From positions 1,711,874 through 1,775,873 of the forward strand of contig VZSR01001685.1 of the NCBI GenBank assembly GCA_013398615.1: a stretch of 64,000 bases of DNA. The letters are read 5' to 3'. Made by a program: the position numbers and the translations under genes. Source of the stretch: Brachypodius melanocephalos (lineage: Eukaryota > Chordata > Aves > Passeriformes > Pycnonotidae). The notes under the pieces are model-generated. The model searched no databases, was not told the origin of the DNA, and saw only the letters and a program-made list of their open reading frames with translations. This document shows, piece by piece, positions 25,701-37,700 of this stretch. How positions within the stretch are numbered: position 1 is the stretch's first letter; each line of letters opens with the position of its first letter.

Positions 25701-28700
25701 TGGGACAGAAGATCATCTATGCAGGTGAAAAATGAAATGTTAAGTGCAGGCAAAGCAGAGTGTTTCAATACAGCAGTATGTGTGTTCATGAGGATGAAGT
25801 TATTCAGATGTTATCCTGTGTTGCCATTGACTCAGGATAGAGAGAAAAAATTATAAGCAGTGGTCGTTCTCTGGGTCTTGCTAAAAATTAAATTTGGATA
25901 AATATGTATCTAACTGCATTTCTAGGTAATCAAATTACTTATAATATGAAAATACCCTGCTATATTCAATTATGAAAGCTAGTTTTTCTTTGCTTACATC
26001 TCTAGTGTCTTCAGTAATCATTAATAATCCTACTGGAAACTGGCTCAGGTTCTCATCAGGAACATACCCTTTTGTCAATGACTTGGGTAGAAAATGTGTA
26101 TTCTACAAGTGTCACGACTTCCAATGGAAAATTTCAGTTTTTATAAAAAATTGTAATTTTCCTTTTAGAAAACTGTTCCAAGTCACCTAGAAGCATCCTT
26201 CCTGCATGTAAAACCATCCTGAAGCCAAAGTTAACAGGTTTGTCAGTGCTTTCAGCCTAGAACAATCCTGGTGAGGAGATACAGATATCAAAGCTTTCAA
26301 ATTCATCTGAGAAATACATTCAGACATCTCAAAACCTCAGAAACAATCTAGAAATCCTGGGAAACCTAGATACCAGGTCTTCAATCTGACAAAGATGCTC
26401 TTTAGATAAATCTCTCAGGAGCTCGGATTTAAGAATGTGTAGGATTTTCAAGAAGAGAGAGGGTTTCAAAAGCCTTCTTACAAATTTGAAATGAAACATT
26501 TTTTTCTAAAAATAAACTTTTAGAATTTCAATTCTGCAGAAAATGCCAGCTGCTCCTTCCAATATAGATTTTTTTTTTCCTATTAGTTTCTGGTTTGGAG
26601 TACTGAGCAGCACTTTCCTTTCAAACTCTGAGGAAATAGACATCTCTGGAAAATATGACCCTTTTTGATATACCACTCCAGATAAAATCAGACTGCAAAT
26701 CTCCTAAAATATTTTCCACAGCTCTTTGAAAATTAGCTTAAAAATACCTTAAGTATATGTAAATTCATAAACACATACACTCACATATATCCACATAAAC
26801 ATATATAATATGTACACATTTTGTCCACTGTCTAGTGACTGATCTACCAGAATGATGCTGTGTTTCTCTCTTCTGGCTACCTCTTAAAGCTTTCATTTCC
26901 TCCTCCTCTCCTTCATCTGATGGAAATATGTGGTCTTAGAGTGAAAAGTTCCATTTCTGTGCATTTATGTTTGGTTATGGTAATAGTTGCAAATGCACAG
27001 ATTGAAGAAAGATCTGTGTTTTCTCAGTGGCTAATGCAGAAGAGTACTGTGTACCTCCATCTGTCACTGACATGAGATGTGACCTTTTTAGATATAGTTT
27101 CTTCATCTGTAAAAATAAAAATTGTATTAACCTACTATACATCAGAACATTAATTTAATTAACGTTTTGGGGAATGAAAATTTAGAAACAGTCAGATGAA
27201 AAGCACTTACAAGTGAAAGTAATATAACTGCTACAAATCAAAAGACCTTTGGAATTAATATATTAATCCAACTGTTTTTAGCACCAGGATTTGTGTAGTA
27301 AAGGGATACCAAATTCCTATTGAGTATTCCAGTCTTTTCTTAAAACATCTGGCGATTACTTGTGCTTTTGGCACTGATACTTCCATAATTGTATCCTGAA
27401 TAATACTGAATATTTGTAGTAGCTGTATAGTTAAATAAATTTATAAATAAGGAGAAGCAAAGAGAGCAAAGCCTCATACAGAAGTAGGCCTTCTTTTATT
27501 ACTTTCTAATAATTTCCATAGCAACATGTAGCAGTCACATAAACATAGACATCACGAAATCATGACATCTTGGGTTTGAATAAAAGCCACAGTCCAGAAG
27601 TGGAAATGCTAATAAAACCCAACAGAAACATCAATAAAACCTGCTAAAATAATTAAGTGCCACTTAAAACATCTGCAACAGTTTTTGGAGAAGCTCTTAA
27701 AGATTACTTCCACTTGGAGAAATGCCACTGCATACTTACCAATCCAGGGTTTTCACATTCATTTAACCAACATTACGCAAATGTTAAAGGATGATTCCTA
27801 AGTTTTGGACAGGTATTATTTCCATTACTAGAACCTATTATTACTATTAACATTTATTATCCAGGTTAATAAAAAAATAATATTTATTTTAATGTTTAAC
27901 AATACTAAAACCTAAATATTATAAACATATACTCTGAAAAATGGCCCTGGAAGGCTCTTCATAAGAAATGAAGTCATATTAACATAATATAATAAATTAA
28001 AATAATAGTTAGAGAGTAATGTATTTTTCATGCATTATTATTTGCATGCCAAAGAAGAGCATCTTGAACTTACATATATAGATTCTTACACTCTTACTTC
28101 TCTCATTGTAACTATCACCTTCCCTTTGTTACTGTGCCCTTTTATTTCCACTTAAATTTCACTGTAGTTTGTGTTTTGAATTTTAAAGCATGTGTTTGCA
28201 GATATGAAGAAAAACTGTCACAAACAACAACAGCATCTGAATCCTATGCTTCATAAAGCATTAAAAAAAATTACCTTGTTCTACCTCTGCCTTGGAAAGT
28301 AGTTCAGATTTTAAATATACAAATAGCACCTAAATTTTCGAGAACGAGTATGATATGTATACATGCTTGTGTATCCATACATGTTGTTGGTTGAACACAT
28401 GTCTAATAACAGTAAAAAAAAAAAAAATTAACAATCTAAGGTGAAGGAGCATTAGTTCTCTAACAGAGCTCAGCACTTCAACAATTTATTGATGCTGAAT
28501 TGGTGGGCTTATTTCAGGACCTAGAGAATAGATCTAACAGCGGAAATCTGTCTGGCAGATTCAGTCATTCGGATCATTTCATGATGAAGAAGGAGGTGAC
28601 ACTGACTTCCACAGAACAAATGTAAGACTCAGTTTCTCAAAATATTCAGACAAATGAATCACTTCAAATTTTTTGCATACCCCAAAAATTAAAATTAGTA

Positions 28701-30599
28701 TTTTCACAAAAAGAAAAAAAAAAAAAGATAGGATTTGTCCTTTATTTTACAACTCAGTTTTTCAGTTATTTGTCAGTATTTTAATTATACTGTTTATAAC
28801 TGAGTCTAGAACATTTACCAGTACAATACTTTTAACTGATTTTCCTCTTATTTTGAATGACATCTACCATATTAATTACTATCTCAATGCAAAGGGGAAA
28901 AGGGGAAGGCGAATAAGGAGGGAAATGTAAAAATATGAGTCAGTAGCACTAGTAAAGTTTTAATCATCAGTTTAAAATTTACAATTCAAGAGGTAGAAAA
29001 GCTAATAAAAAATGTTCTTGCACTACCACACAATAATTAATGTGGGTATGCAGTAACTAAGCCAAACTTCTCAAGATGCCCTAAGGCATGCAAAAAGTAA
29101 TACCCAATATCCTTTGATCCATTTTGTGAAAGTTTAAATATACTTTTTGAGTGGAATTTAAACCTGTGCTCTGATCCACAAGCAAAATGCAGAAGCCAAA
29201 ATGCAGGATGTCTTACCCCAGGTAACCATTAATTAAAATTTTTGAAGTAAAAAATAACCAGGCAATCAACACTAAGATAACTTCAGACATTGTCACCCTG
29301 CTGAATTTGTAGCTACACACAACTCTGAGCAAGAGTAAGCATGATGTCTCAATTCATCATACAGTTTCACCAATAACACATTTCTTTTCACTGCCCTGGT
29401 TTTAGATTTCTTAAACCATTGCTTCTTCAGGAATTGGAACAGCTTTTTTCTGCCCAACAAATAGAGCCCCTTCAATTCCACAATGTAGTGGACTGAAACC
29501 TCACTGTTTCAATTCTCTTTGGCTTTGTCTGGTTTGGAAGTACTCAGCAGAGAATGAAAAGTGTTCCTTCTCTCACAGAGCCAACTTCCCTCGAAGAGTG
29601 ATTATTTGGTTTGTTAGATACATTTTCATGACAATTTTATATTCTAACACACAAATGATAACAATGTTTTTTCCTGAAAAAACATATTTTCTAGAAGTAC
29701 CTACAAAGGATAACAAGTATAAACGACAACAAACTTCATACATGTTTACTGTGAACCTTGAAACCACTGCTTGGCACAGGCTCATTACTCTGACCAATGC
29801 TGAGACATCTTATCAGTTGATGACCTCAATGTAAGGCTTATCGTCACTCTTTTGCTAAAATATATATCCCTGTTTAGAAAAAAACCCATAGCACCTATTG
29901 GTCTATTCAGAAGCATCAAATTGCTTCCATTATTTACCTGCAATTGTGTAGAGAACAACAAAGAGACCTAAGTATGAATCACTCTAATCATATAAAGAGG
30001 ATAATACTTGCAGCAGTAATGAGACATATGATAAGGAACAATAGGAATTGTGATTTTACTTGGGAAAAAATCTAATAAAAAAGTCTCTCAGAATTAAATT
30101 ATAGTCTATTACATAGCACAGAGCTTCTCAAAATTGCAAAACTGCTGTCTTTATTTTATTATTCACCCTGAACTAGCAGCTCTCATAAACTTTCCAAATT
30201 CAATTGCTCCTACCCCAGCCCAATCTTCCCATCCAATTTGCATTAATCCAATCACAGCACTGAGTGGTTCCCTTGTGAGAATGCAAGCCCTTAAAAGAAA
30301 AGGCTAGATGTATTTAAAGTACTTAACAGAGGCATCCCACTTTCCTTAAAGAAATAAAATTAACAACCTAGAAAACTTTATTTGGTCAAATTTTAGAGAC
30401 TATTTCCATATTTGTGTGTTTGAAGTCAGTTGACTTGCTACTAATAGATTAGCCACATAAACAGAAAGTCAAATCAGCATTCTTGTGCAAATTTCCTATA
30501 GATTTCTAGTAACCCATGAACCAAGACAAACCATAAATAGCAATGCAAAACCAGCTAAGCTACCAAAGAAAGAATATACACGAAAGATGTTGCACTATT
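25701..30599. other. Unique AT-rich noncoding DNA
   Basis: No gene or mobile element is recognised. Low-complexity spots are a CA/TA-rich run at 26755-26820, an AT-rich patch at 27835-27905, and poly-A runs at 28414-28427 and 28709-28726. Open frames are all under 90 codons. Confidence 0.55.
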
Positions 30600-30900
30600 T
30601 GTGCAGCATTCATGAAGTTTGGAAAGGACGAGGCAGGACAGGTCCGGGGTCAGCATGCAAGAATTCTCTTTATTCAAATTTTCTGACTCCATTTATATAC
30701 ACTGTACATAAGTGGCCAAGTATTGGCCAAAAGCAGATCATCCCATCACTCGGACTGGTGATCATTCCAATCACTCAAATGTTCTCTCATTACAAAGGAA
30801 TGGAAACATTTTCTTATTTACATGAAAAGGCTTGGGAACTCAGCTCAGAGTTCCAAAACATCAGAAGGCTCTAACTTTAATATCAGAATGCAAGTCTAAG
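30600..30900 (-). mobile_element. LTR-like element, antisense
   Basis: Read on the minus strand the block has the layout of a retroviral LTR. A TATA box (GTATATAAATGG, plus-strand about 30695-30706) is followed about 20-25 bases later by a polyadenylation signal (GAATAAAG, about 30669-30676). A more GC-rich U5-like segment follows, ending at a TG/CA boundary on the plus strand at 30600-30601. The other end is unclear. No internal retroviral sequence is seen, so it would be a solo LTR. I do not recognise the exact family and no target-site duplication was found. A 129-codon frame across it (30485-30874) begins at GTG and is not a gene. Confidence 0.5.
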
Positions 30901-33497
30901 ACATGGAAAAGCAGAGTGACAGAAAGTAGCTGGGGATAGGAATGGCCTCAGGCAAAGAAAATTCACAAGAAGACTATCCAGACACAAAGCCAGAGAAGCT
31001 GCAGCTTTCTGAGGCATGCTGCACCTCAAAACCCCACAGCACTGAACTTCATCCCCAGGACTAAGTCTGACACACGTGGGCAAGAATGACTGAGACAATC
31101 ATTGAGGTTTTTTCTCCCTTCATTCACTAAATCAGTGCACTTGTACAATAAGTAGAGATGGTTCTAGAATTTGCAGAAAAAGTACAACCACATACTTTTC
31201 AAGCAGGCAGAAGTCAAACTCAGGAAAAAAGTGTGATGTGGTATGTAGTCTCATCAAAGGCTCCTTTTCAAACCCAAGGATTTAGAATATCTCTGAATGC
31301 AAAGCAGCTGCATGTTCTGCTGGACTCAGAGAGACTGAGTTCTCCAGGCTGCCCATGGGTCAGATCACACTTTGGAAGAGGCAAAGAATGATAAATAAAC
31401 TTCATGTTTAACATGTTTAGCTTAACTTTTAATCTTTTCATATTATGTTGTTGTCTTGAGAGCACAGAAATCATGGAGAGTAGTAACTAAAATGAGAAAA
31501 AGCAGAAGACACTACAGACACCAGAAAATTGACACCATCTTGATTGTACCCATAGTTTGGTTGCTATCTAATATGGGTTAAGAAGCTTTCATAGCTTCTT
31601 TCCAAGAGAAATACTAGAGGAAGAAGAGACACTAAATCTTCCTGAATTAAGTTTCTTCTTATCCTGACTGCATTGTGAATTGGAATGGCCTTTCACTCAG
31701 CCATCAACGACCTTAATTACGAATTCAATTTAATTGAATTCAATTTAATTGTGTAAGAAAAATGACTATTTTTATTTGCCGCCTTGTTTCTATGATATAA
31801 ATTACTACACTCCTTCCTGGAACCAGTTAATACTTGTAATGAGAGCATCTCTCTGTTAGTACTTAACCTACTGACTTAAACGGGCTCACATGCCTGTACT
31901 GTCATCCTCATGAGTGTTCCAGCAGAGAACATGTTGTGTAAGCAAAGCAGCAACCCTGGACTGAGTCAGCCTCTAAATTCTTTATACAATTACCACACAA
32001 AAAATAAAGCTCGTATAAACACAAAATCTCAGGAGAATTTTAGCTTTTTTAAAAGCATATTTCAATTCCATGTAATAAATCTTCTGAAGTCTTGGAGAAA
32101 TGTAAGAACAAATCAACTAGGACAAGATGAAAGAATACATGAAGTGATAATATGGAAAATATAGTTAGTATATGTGGTCCAAGAAAATGTCCACAATGGT
32201 TTGAAAAAATTTGCCAATACGTTTTCTGTCTTCTAAGTGAGTAATTAATATTTCTGCCATTTCTGTTGCTTTCTGCTACTGAAATACTTTGGTGATGAAT
32301 AAGTAAACAATGATGTGCTTAGGGTCAGGCATCATATCTGTGTGGAAAAATTATAAACTTTGCAGCATTATTATTATTCTGATAAGTTTTATTTTTAGTT
32401 TGAAATCCTGCAGAGAGAAGGGCATATACTATCCTTTATACTTAAATAAGTACAAAATTTCACAAGGAATACTATCTTAGCTCACTACTAAATTTATCCT
32501 AAAAATTCCTTTAGTCTTTTAATTTCAAAAATCTTTTATTCTTTTAAATGCCTACAGTGTAAGAAAAAAAAAAAAGTCTGACGAAGAGAATAGGGAAAAA
32601 AAGGCGCTAATTATCTTGAAGTGATTCAAAGGGTATTGTTCTTGGCAAATTTTCTCTTTGGTACAACCATTAGAATTCCTGATAATGTGGGGAATGAACA
32701 ACCTTTAATTATTACTGTAACAAGAAACATGCAGAAGAGAAGTAAGGAAGCACTCAGGCAAGTATCACATTCCTATGTGAGTTAGAGAAGCACAAAATTC
32801 TAAAAAGTAGAAGTTTTGAATAATACTTTCTCTTTTTCTATTATGTTTGCTTTCTGCCTCACAGTCTTATTAACAATATTTCATCTAGGATTTGATGATC
32901 ACCCAGTATTATCTTTTGCATCCTTGATTTCTGCCTGGGATTTCCTATGCAATACCTGCCGAGGAGCATCTCAGACCCACATCTCTATGGGATCTGGTGT
33001 GTTGTACTTTAGAGGTATCCAGCTCTAGTTCTTGACTGCAGATTTCCAAATTTACTCGGGGTCCTGACAGGTGATTTACCCATCTCAATTAAATGCAAGT
33101 AGCTCAGTGAGAAAAACAGAGGACTGAATATTCAGATCTGTTTGGCCTAAACCTGGGCAACCATACAACATTCCATGTCTCCAGGGTCAATAACTAGAAC
33201 TTACCATTTCGCATTTTGCAAGAAACTCTTATGGCGACAAACAACCAAAAAATATGTCTGCCTTTAGTATGTGAGTATAATTCCAAGTATTTCCAGTGAT
33301 CATATATACATATAATACACCACCTAAGATAAACCACTGATTAATGATCAAACTGTCCTTTTCCTTCCTTTGGAACCCTTGTAAGCGGCCTGTAAAAGAC
33401 AGCAGCTTGTCATTCCAAGTCATTACTAAATCATGGTCCAGGTCTACTGGTATTAAACACAATTCTAACTGTAAGCCATTTTGAAGATTCTCCTTTC
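30901..33497. other. Unique AT-rich noncoding DNA
   Basis: No gene or mobile element is recognised. It contains the tandem palindrome at 31721-31751, listed separately, and a poly-A run near 32562-32574. Open frames are all under 90 codons. Confidence 0.55.
31721..31751. repeat. Tandem palindromic repeat, two 15-base units
   Basis: The 15-base unit GAATTCAATTTAATT is present twice in tandem (31721-31735 and 31736-31750), followed by G. The first copy and the start of the second form an inverted repeat with perfect 10-base arms (GAATTCAATT / AATTGAATTC) around a single T at 31731. The flanks are unique sequence. Confidence 0.95.
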
Positions 33498-33597
33498 AAA
33501 AAGAAAAAAAAAAAAACCCAACCCCAAACAAACAAACAAAAACAACAACAAAAAATTTAAATAATAATAATAAAAAACCAAAACAAAACACCAAAAG
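33498..33597. repeat. A/C-rich low-complexity tract
   Basis: About 100 bases made almost only of A and C with a few T. The tract passes from poly-A through AAAC and AAC repeats to an AAT run and back to AAAC-type sequence. It is the sort of decayed tract left by slippage or by an old poly-A-ended insertion, but no element body is recognised next to it. The T/G-rich complement produces the hydrophobic minus-strand frame at 33465-33731, which is not a gene. Confidence 0.85.
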
Positions 33598-33743
33598 CCT
33601 CCTCTACAACAGAGAGGGATTAATTGTGAAAAATAATCAGTTTGCAAACTCAGATAGAACTGTACATGTGGAATGATTAAAAAAAAATTGGACCAGTCAG
33701 TATTTGGGTAACAAGAATCTAACTTGCACAAAACTCATATACC

Positions 33744-33796
33744 CAATTAGTTAAATTAGTTGAAAATTTTCAATTAGTTAAATCGGTTAAATTTTA
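33744..33796. repeat. AATTAGTTAAAT direct repeats around a palindrome
   Basis: CAATTAGTTAAAT occurs exactly at 33744-33756 and again at 33771-33783. Partial copies lie between and after them (around 33755 and 33784). The perfect 14-base palindrome TTGAAAATTTTCAA sits at 33760-33773, overlapping the second copy. It reads as a short decayed tandem array of about 13-14 bases per unit. Confidence 0.85.
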
Positions 33797-33799
33797 GAA

Positions 33800-34673
33800 A
33801 CTTCCCATCTTTTGGAGGCCTTCCTAAGCAGAACTACCATAATTCAGAATTCTTATCTCAAAACAGAAAATGGTTATCTCTGGATTAGTCCAAATATAAT
33901 TTTTACAATTAATTTTTCAGCCGTTAAGCTCCAAATAATTGGCTAAAGTCGTTAACTACATTTTTTAATTCTAACAGATGTTCTTTAAAAATAGAAGAGA
34001 AGGGTTGTATTCAAATGAAAGGTAAATTATTCTGTTGTTCACAAAGTTTAGGTATTTGTGCAAACTGACTGTATACTTCTCATATGAATGAATATGTTTG
34101 GCGTGGGAAGAACTCTTCAAAATCAGCTTCTAAGGAGCCAGCTGGAAAGAAATAAATGATCAAGCAAACGAAAACCAGGCAATAGTGTCACTCAACCATC
34201 TGACTTCAGAGAACTTACAGCACGTGATTTTTAATGGCTTGATTTCCTTGGCAAAAAATGAAATAATTGTTCAGGTCCCCAAGAGATCCATGATTTTCAA
34301 TGCCTAAAAGCTTTTTAATCTGGATTTGTTGAATTAGACACAGATTTGAGGACTTCATAATCTTTGAGGATTAATAACTTAATACCTAGCATAAAATGTT
34401 CCACAAATATATTAAAACACAGGCATGACAATTCATGGAGTGTTTGAATAAAAAACAAGACTGAACAAGGCTGTAAGCAGGAAAGGCTTTCCATCATTTA
34501 AGCTAATACACTGAATAAACATTTTAAAAATTATCTTTGGCATAAGTAACAAGTAATAAGGTAGGCACTGATTTTATAAAAACGTTCTTGAGAAGTAGAG
34601 ACCCTAATTTCTCACTTAAGCACCCCTCACAATTACATATCCAGATATCACACAAAATGTCAGCTGCAAAAAA
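33800..34673. other. Unique AT-rich noncoding DNA
   Basis: No gene, RNA or repeat is recognised. Confidence 0.55.
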
Positions 34674-34697
34674 ATGCTGTGTAGGATGACACAGCAT
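34674..34697. repeat. Perfect inverted repeat (hairpin 1 of a pair)
   Basis: Arms ATGCTGTGT (34674-34682) and ACACAGCAT (34689-34697) are perfect reverse complements around a six-base loop. A second, independent perfect hairpin starts 16 bases downstream. A regulatory or structural role is unknown. Confidence 0.95.
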
Positions 34698-34712
34698 CCA
34701 AACTTTGAGTCC

Positions 34713-34739
34713 TGTATCCCTTCTGTGTGAAGGGATACA
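34713..34739. repeat. Perfect inverted repeat (hairpin 2 of a pair)
   Basis: Arms TGTATCCCTT (34713-34722) and AAGGGATACA (34730-34739) are perfect reverse complements around the seven-base loop CTGTGTG. With the hairpin at 34674-34697 it makes two adjacent stem-loops within 66 bases of otherwise ordinary sequence. Confidence 0.95.
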
Positions 34740-37700
34740 TGTGCCCCCAATGTCATTTGCTGCACGGCTCAGGAAAATAAGGGATGGCCACTGCCTCAAG
34801 TGCCAGCAGAGTGGGATTTAGGGCTGCTCCTTGACATTGTGCAGAGTCCCACATAACTAGTTGCACAGCTACCAACTACTCAGCAAGTAAGCAGTTGTAG
34901 GAGCTACTCCACACAGATAACAGAATAAGGCTTCTATAAAGCAAACGAAGAAGTTATTTTATGATTGAAAGCAAGATATATCCCCTGTCTCAAATCTGCC
35001 TTATGTATTATGGTAAATGAGGAAGGAAGGATAATAGACCTACTGAAAGTGCTTAAAAAATCGATCAAATTTTTCAAGATGTTAAGTTATGTCCATTAAG
35101 GCAGGAAAAAATTTAAAAAGCATTGATTTCTGGGGAGTGAGGATCAATCTTTTTGAGTATGAAACTGAGTGTGCAATCTTCACCCAAGGGGCAGGCAATC
35201 TCTTTAACCTCACCTAAGGGACAACAATTCTACTTCGCTTCCAAATCAGAAAGAATTGGTTTTCCTCGTGAACCTGCTGTTCTCCTAATGATGACAGCTT
35301 GCTTTTCCTCTGTCCAGCTTTACAGTCCCGAGTTAAGTGAAGATCAGCAATGAATGATCGCTGTACTTACCAGAGCAAAGGAAGGATAAGGAATGCTACG
35401 ATTCATCCCTGACAGGGTGGTGCTGAAAGAGAAGCGGTGCTGGTGCTATCTTTCTCAAGAACATGACGGTCACATTAAGACCAGTCCGCCATACAGGAAG
35501 GATCATTCAAGTCCTCCATCAACTGAAAGAAGACATTACCCTTATACCTATGAATCATAATGAAAGGGCAAGCTGTGCTTCAGGAAAAAAAATTTAGTTT
35601 TTCTTATAGTCATCCCCTGATTCATAACAAGCACATCAATTTTGAGCTTCTTAAAGGCACTCTCAGACACTCACTGTTACTATGCCACGTCTTTTCCCCA
35701 GCTACACGTTCAGGAGAGATACTTTTGAAGAAAAGAAATGGCAGAGAGAAAAGGAATTGGGAAACATGACAGTATTTGATCTTGAAAGACTTCTATATGA
35801 GTACTTTTCATTGATCATTAAGAATGGGAAATACTTATTAATATTGAGCTGCAATGGCATTCATAATTTCTTCTGTGAAGGAAAAAAAGGTTTAAAATGA
35901 AGAAGAATCTTACACTCTGATAGTAGTATATTGATAAGCATTATTGACTACACCAGGGAATTGAAATGGATTTGGGTTTTTATGGCTCCATCCCTTTTCC
36001 AACAGTTCATTTTACCATTTGCAAAGACATGCCATTCCACTTATTTTTTGAATAATTTTTTGATTTAAAATTAATGTTGCGAGGCCCTCAAGAAGTATCA
36101 TAAAACATTTCAAAGCCAGGAGAATGATATAATTTTTATGCACTGAGCCCTGTAGCACTGCATTTCAACTGTCATGATGATATCTTAATATTTCATAAAC
36201 ATTCTTCCTTATTTTATGAATTTCAGGCAGTTATCTAAAAATCAGTCTGAGTAAAAAGAGTATTTGTTGAATAACACGTTTCCCTGGCGCATGCAAGTGA
36301 ACTTACTGAATCAAATCCTGCAGAATTATTCATATGTTTGTCTGCATTGTTTATATTCTCCAATTCCAACATATTTTCCTCTCAAAATCAATTCATTCAG
36401 GTTTCTAGTTTTATGGACATCCACCTGATAAACATGAAAGTTAGGCATACACTTTAAAACAGATTATTTTATTTTCATTCTAATTCAGAACAACGAGAAT
36501 TTTAGGACTGTGTTTAATTGTCACTTACATGCAAATCAAGGGTCTTGGTTTTCTGACCACAGTACTTTATGTGGAAACATTAATTTGAGGTAGAATACTG
36601 CTACATTATCACAGAAACCAGTTGTTATCAAGGTTGACTAGGTGTTAGGCTTGCTAGAAATGATTGTTAGGTAGTAGGTTTTGTTTAATTTTTTTTAACT
36701 CTGTAATTAATTGCAAAGTTTTTAAAGACACAGTAAAAGATGGGTCCCTAGTTAAAAGCAGAACAAAAAAATCTGACTGAAGCTCCTTTCACTAATACAA
36801 AGACTGTAAATAAGGTAATTATATTTGTGTGCTGTTTAAAATGATTGCGTTGTCTGAAGTTTGTGCCTAGGTATTAGACAGATGCTTTTACTCCTAGTTT
36901 TAATTTTTACTTTCTCTGATGTGTTGCAGTTAATCAAACCAACACTAGATATTTCTGTTAAAATAGTTTACTTTTAACCTTATTATACCCTAGAAATCTT
37001 ATTTTTGTGTGTCTTTTTTTCCCTTCACCAGAGACTTGCTATTTTTACACTACCTTAAAAGAAATATGGAACAACAAATACTTCGCTACAGAAGTAATTT
37101 TATAATCTGTCTATATAGAATTCAGCAGAAACTGAAGCACATACTGTTTTGAAGCACAATGTTGGATTTTGTTTTTTTAATTTTTAGGGTAATTTTTTAT
37201 AACAAAATTAATGACAGCATTCCCTGTCCTTAGGCAAACAGCATTTTCCCTTTCCATACACATTCAATGTCTTGTAGCTTATTCACTCTAGCTTCCTAAA
37301 TGCTAAAAAGAAAATTCCAGAACATATGCATAATATTTCAACTGTGAACTTTGTAGCTGATCACAGACTTGCTCTTGAAACCTTTTACCAACACTGTTAT
37401 TACATATTTTGTTACTATCAGTTAATGTCTTTTTGTAAATCTCTTTGCCTTCTGCAAACATGTTTCTGCTACTGTTCCTCAGTTGCCCTTGAACAATGAA
37501 GTAAATGACATGGAAAAGTTTGTTTCGTTGCGTAACATATCCATTGTCCAGAACAAGCACAAATTGCAAATGATGAGTAATTACTAAACTCCAGGAGTTT
37601 AAAATCAGAATTTTGCTTTGGGCTTATATATAAAATATTACACCATGAAAGAATTAGATCACTGAAATGAAACAATTAGAGTCATAATGCTGAAACTCGA

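Noticed and set aside
30485..30874. 129-codon plus-strand frame
   Set aside because: It starts at GTG and runs across an antisense LTR-like element; frame length is accidental.
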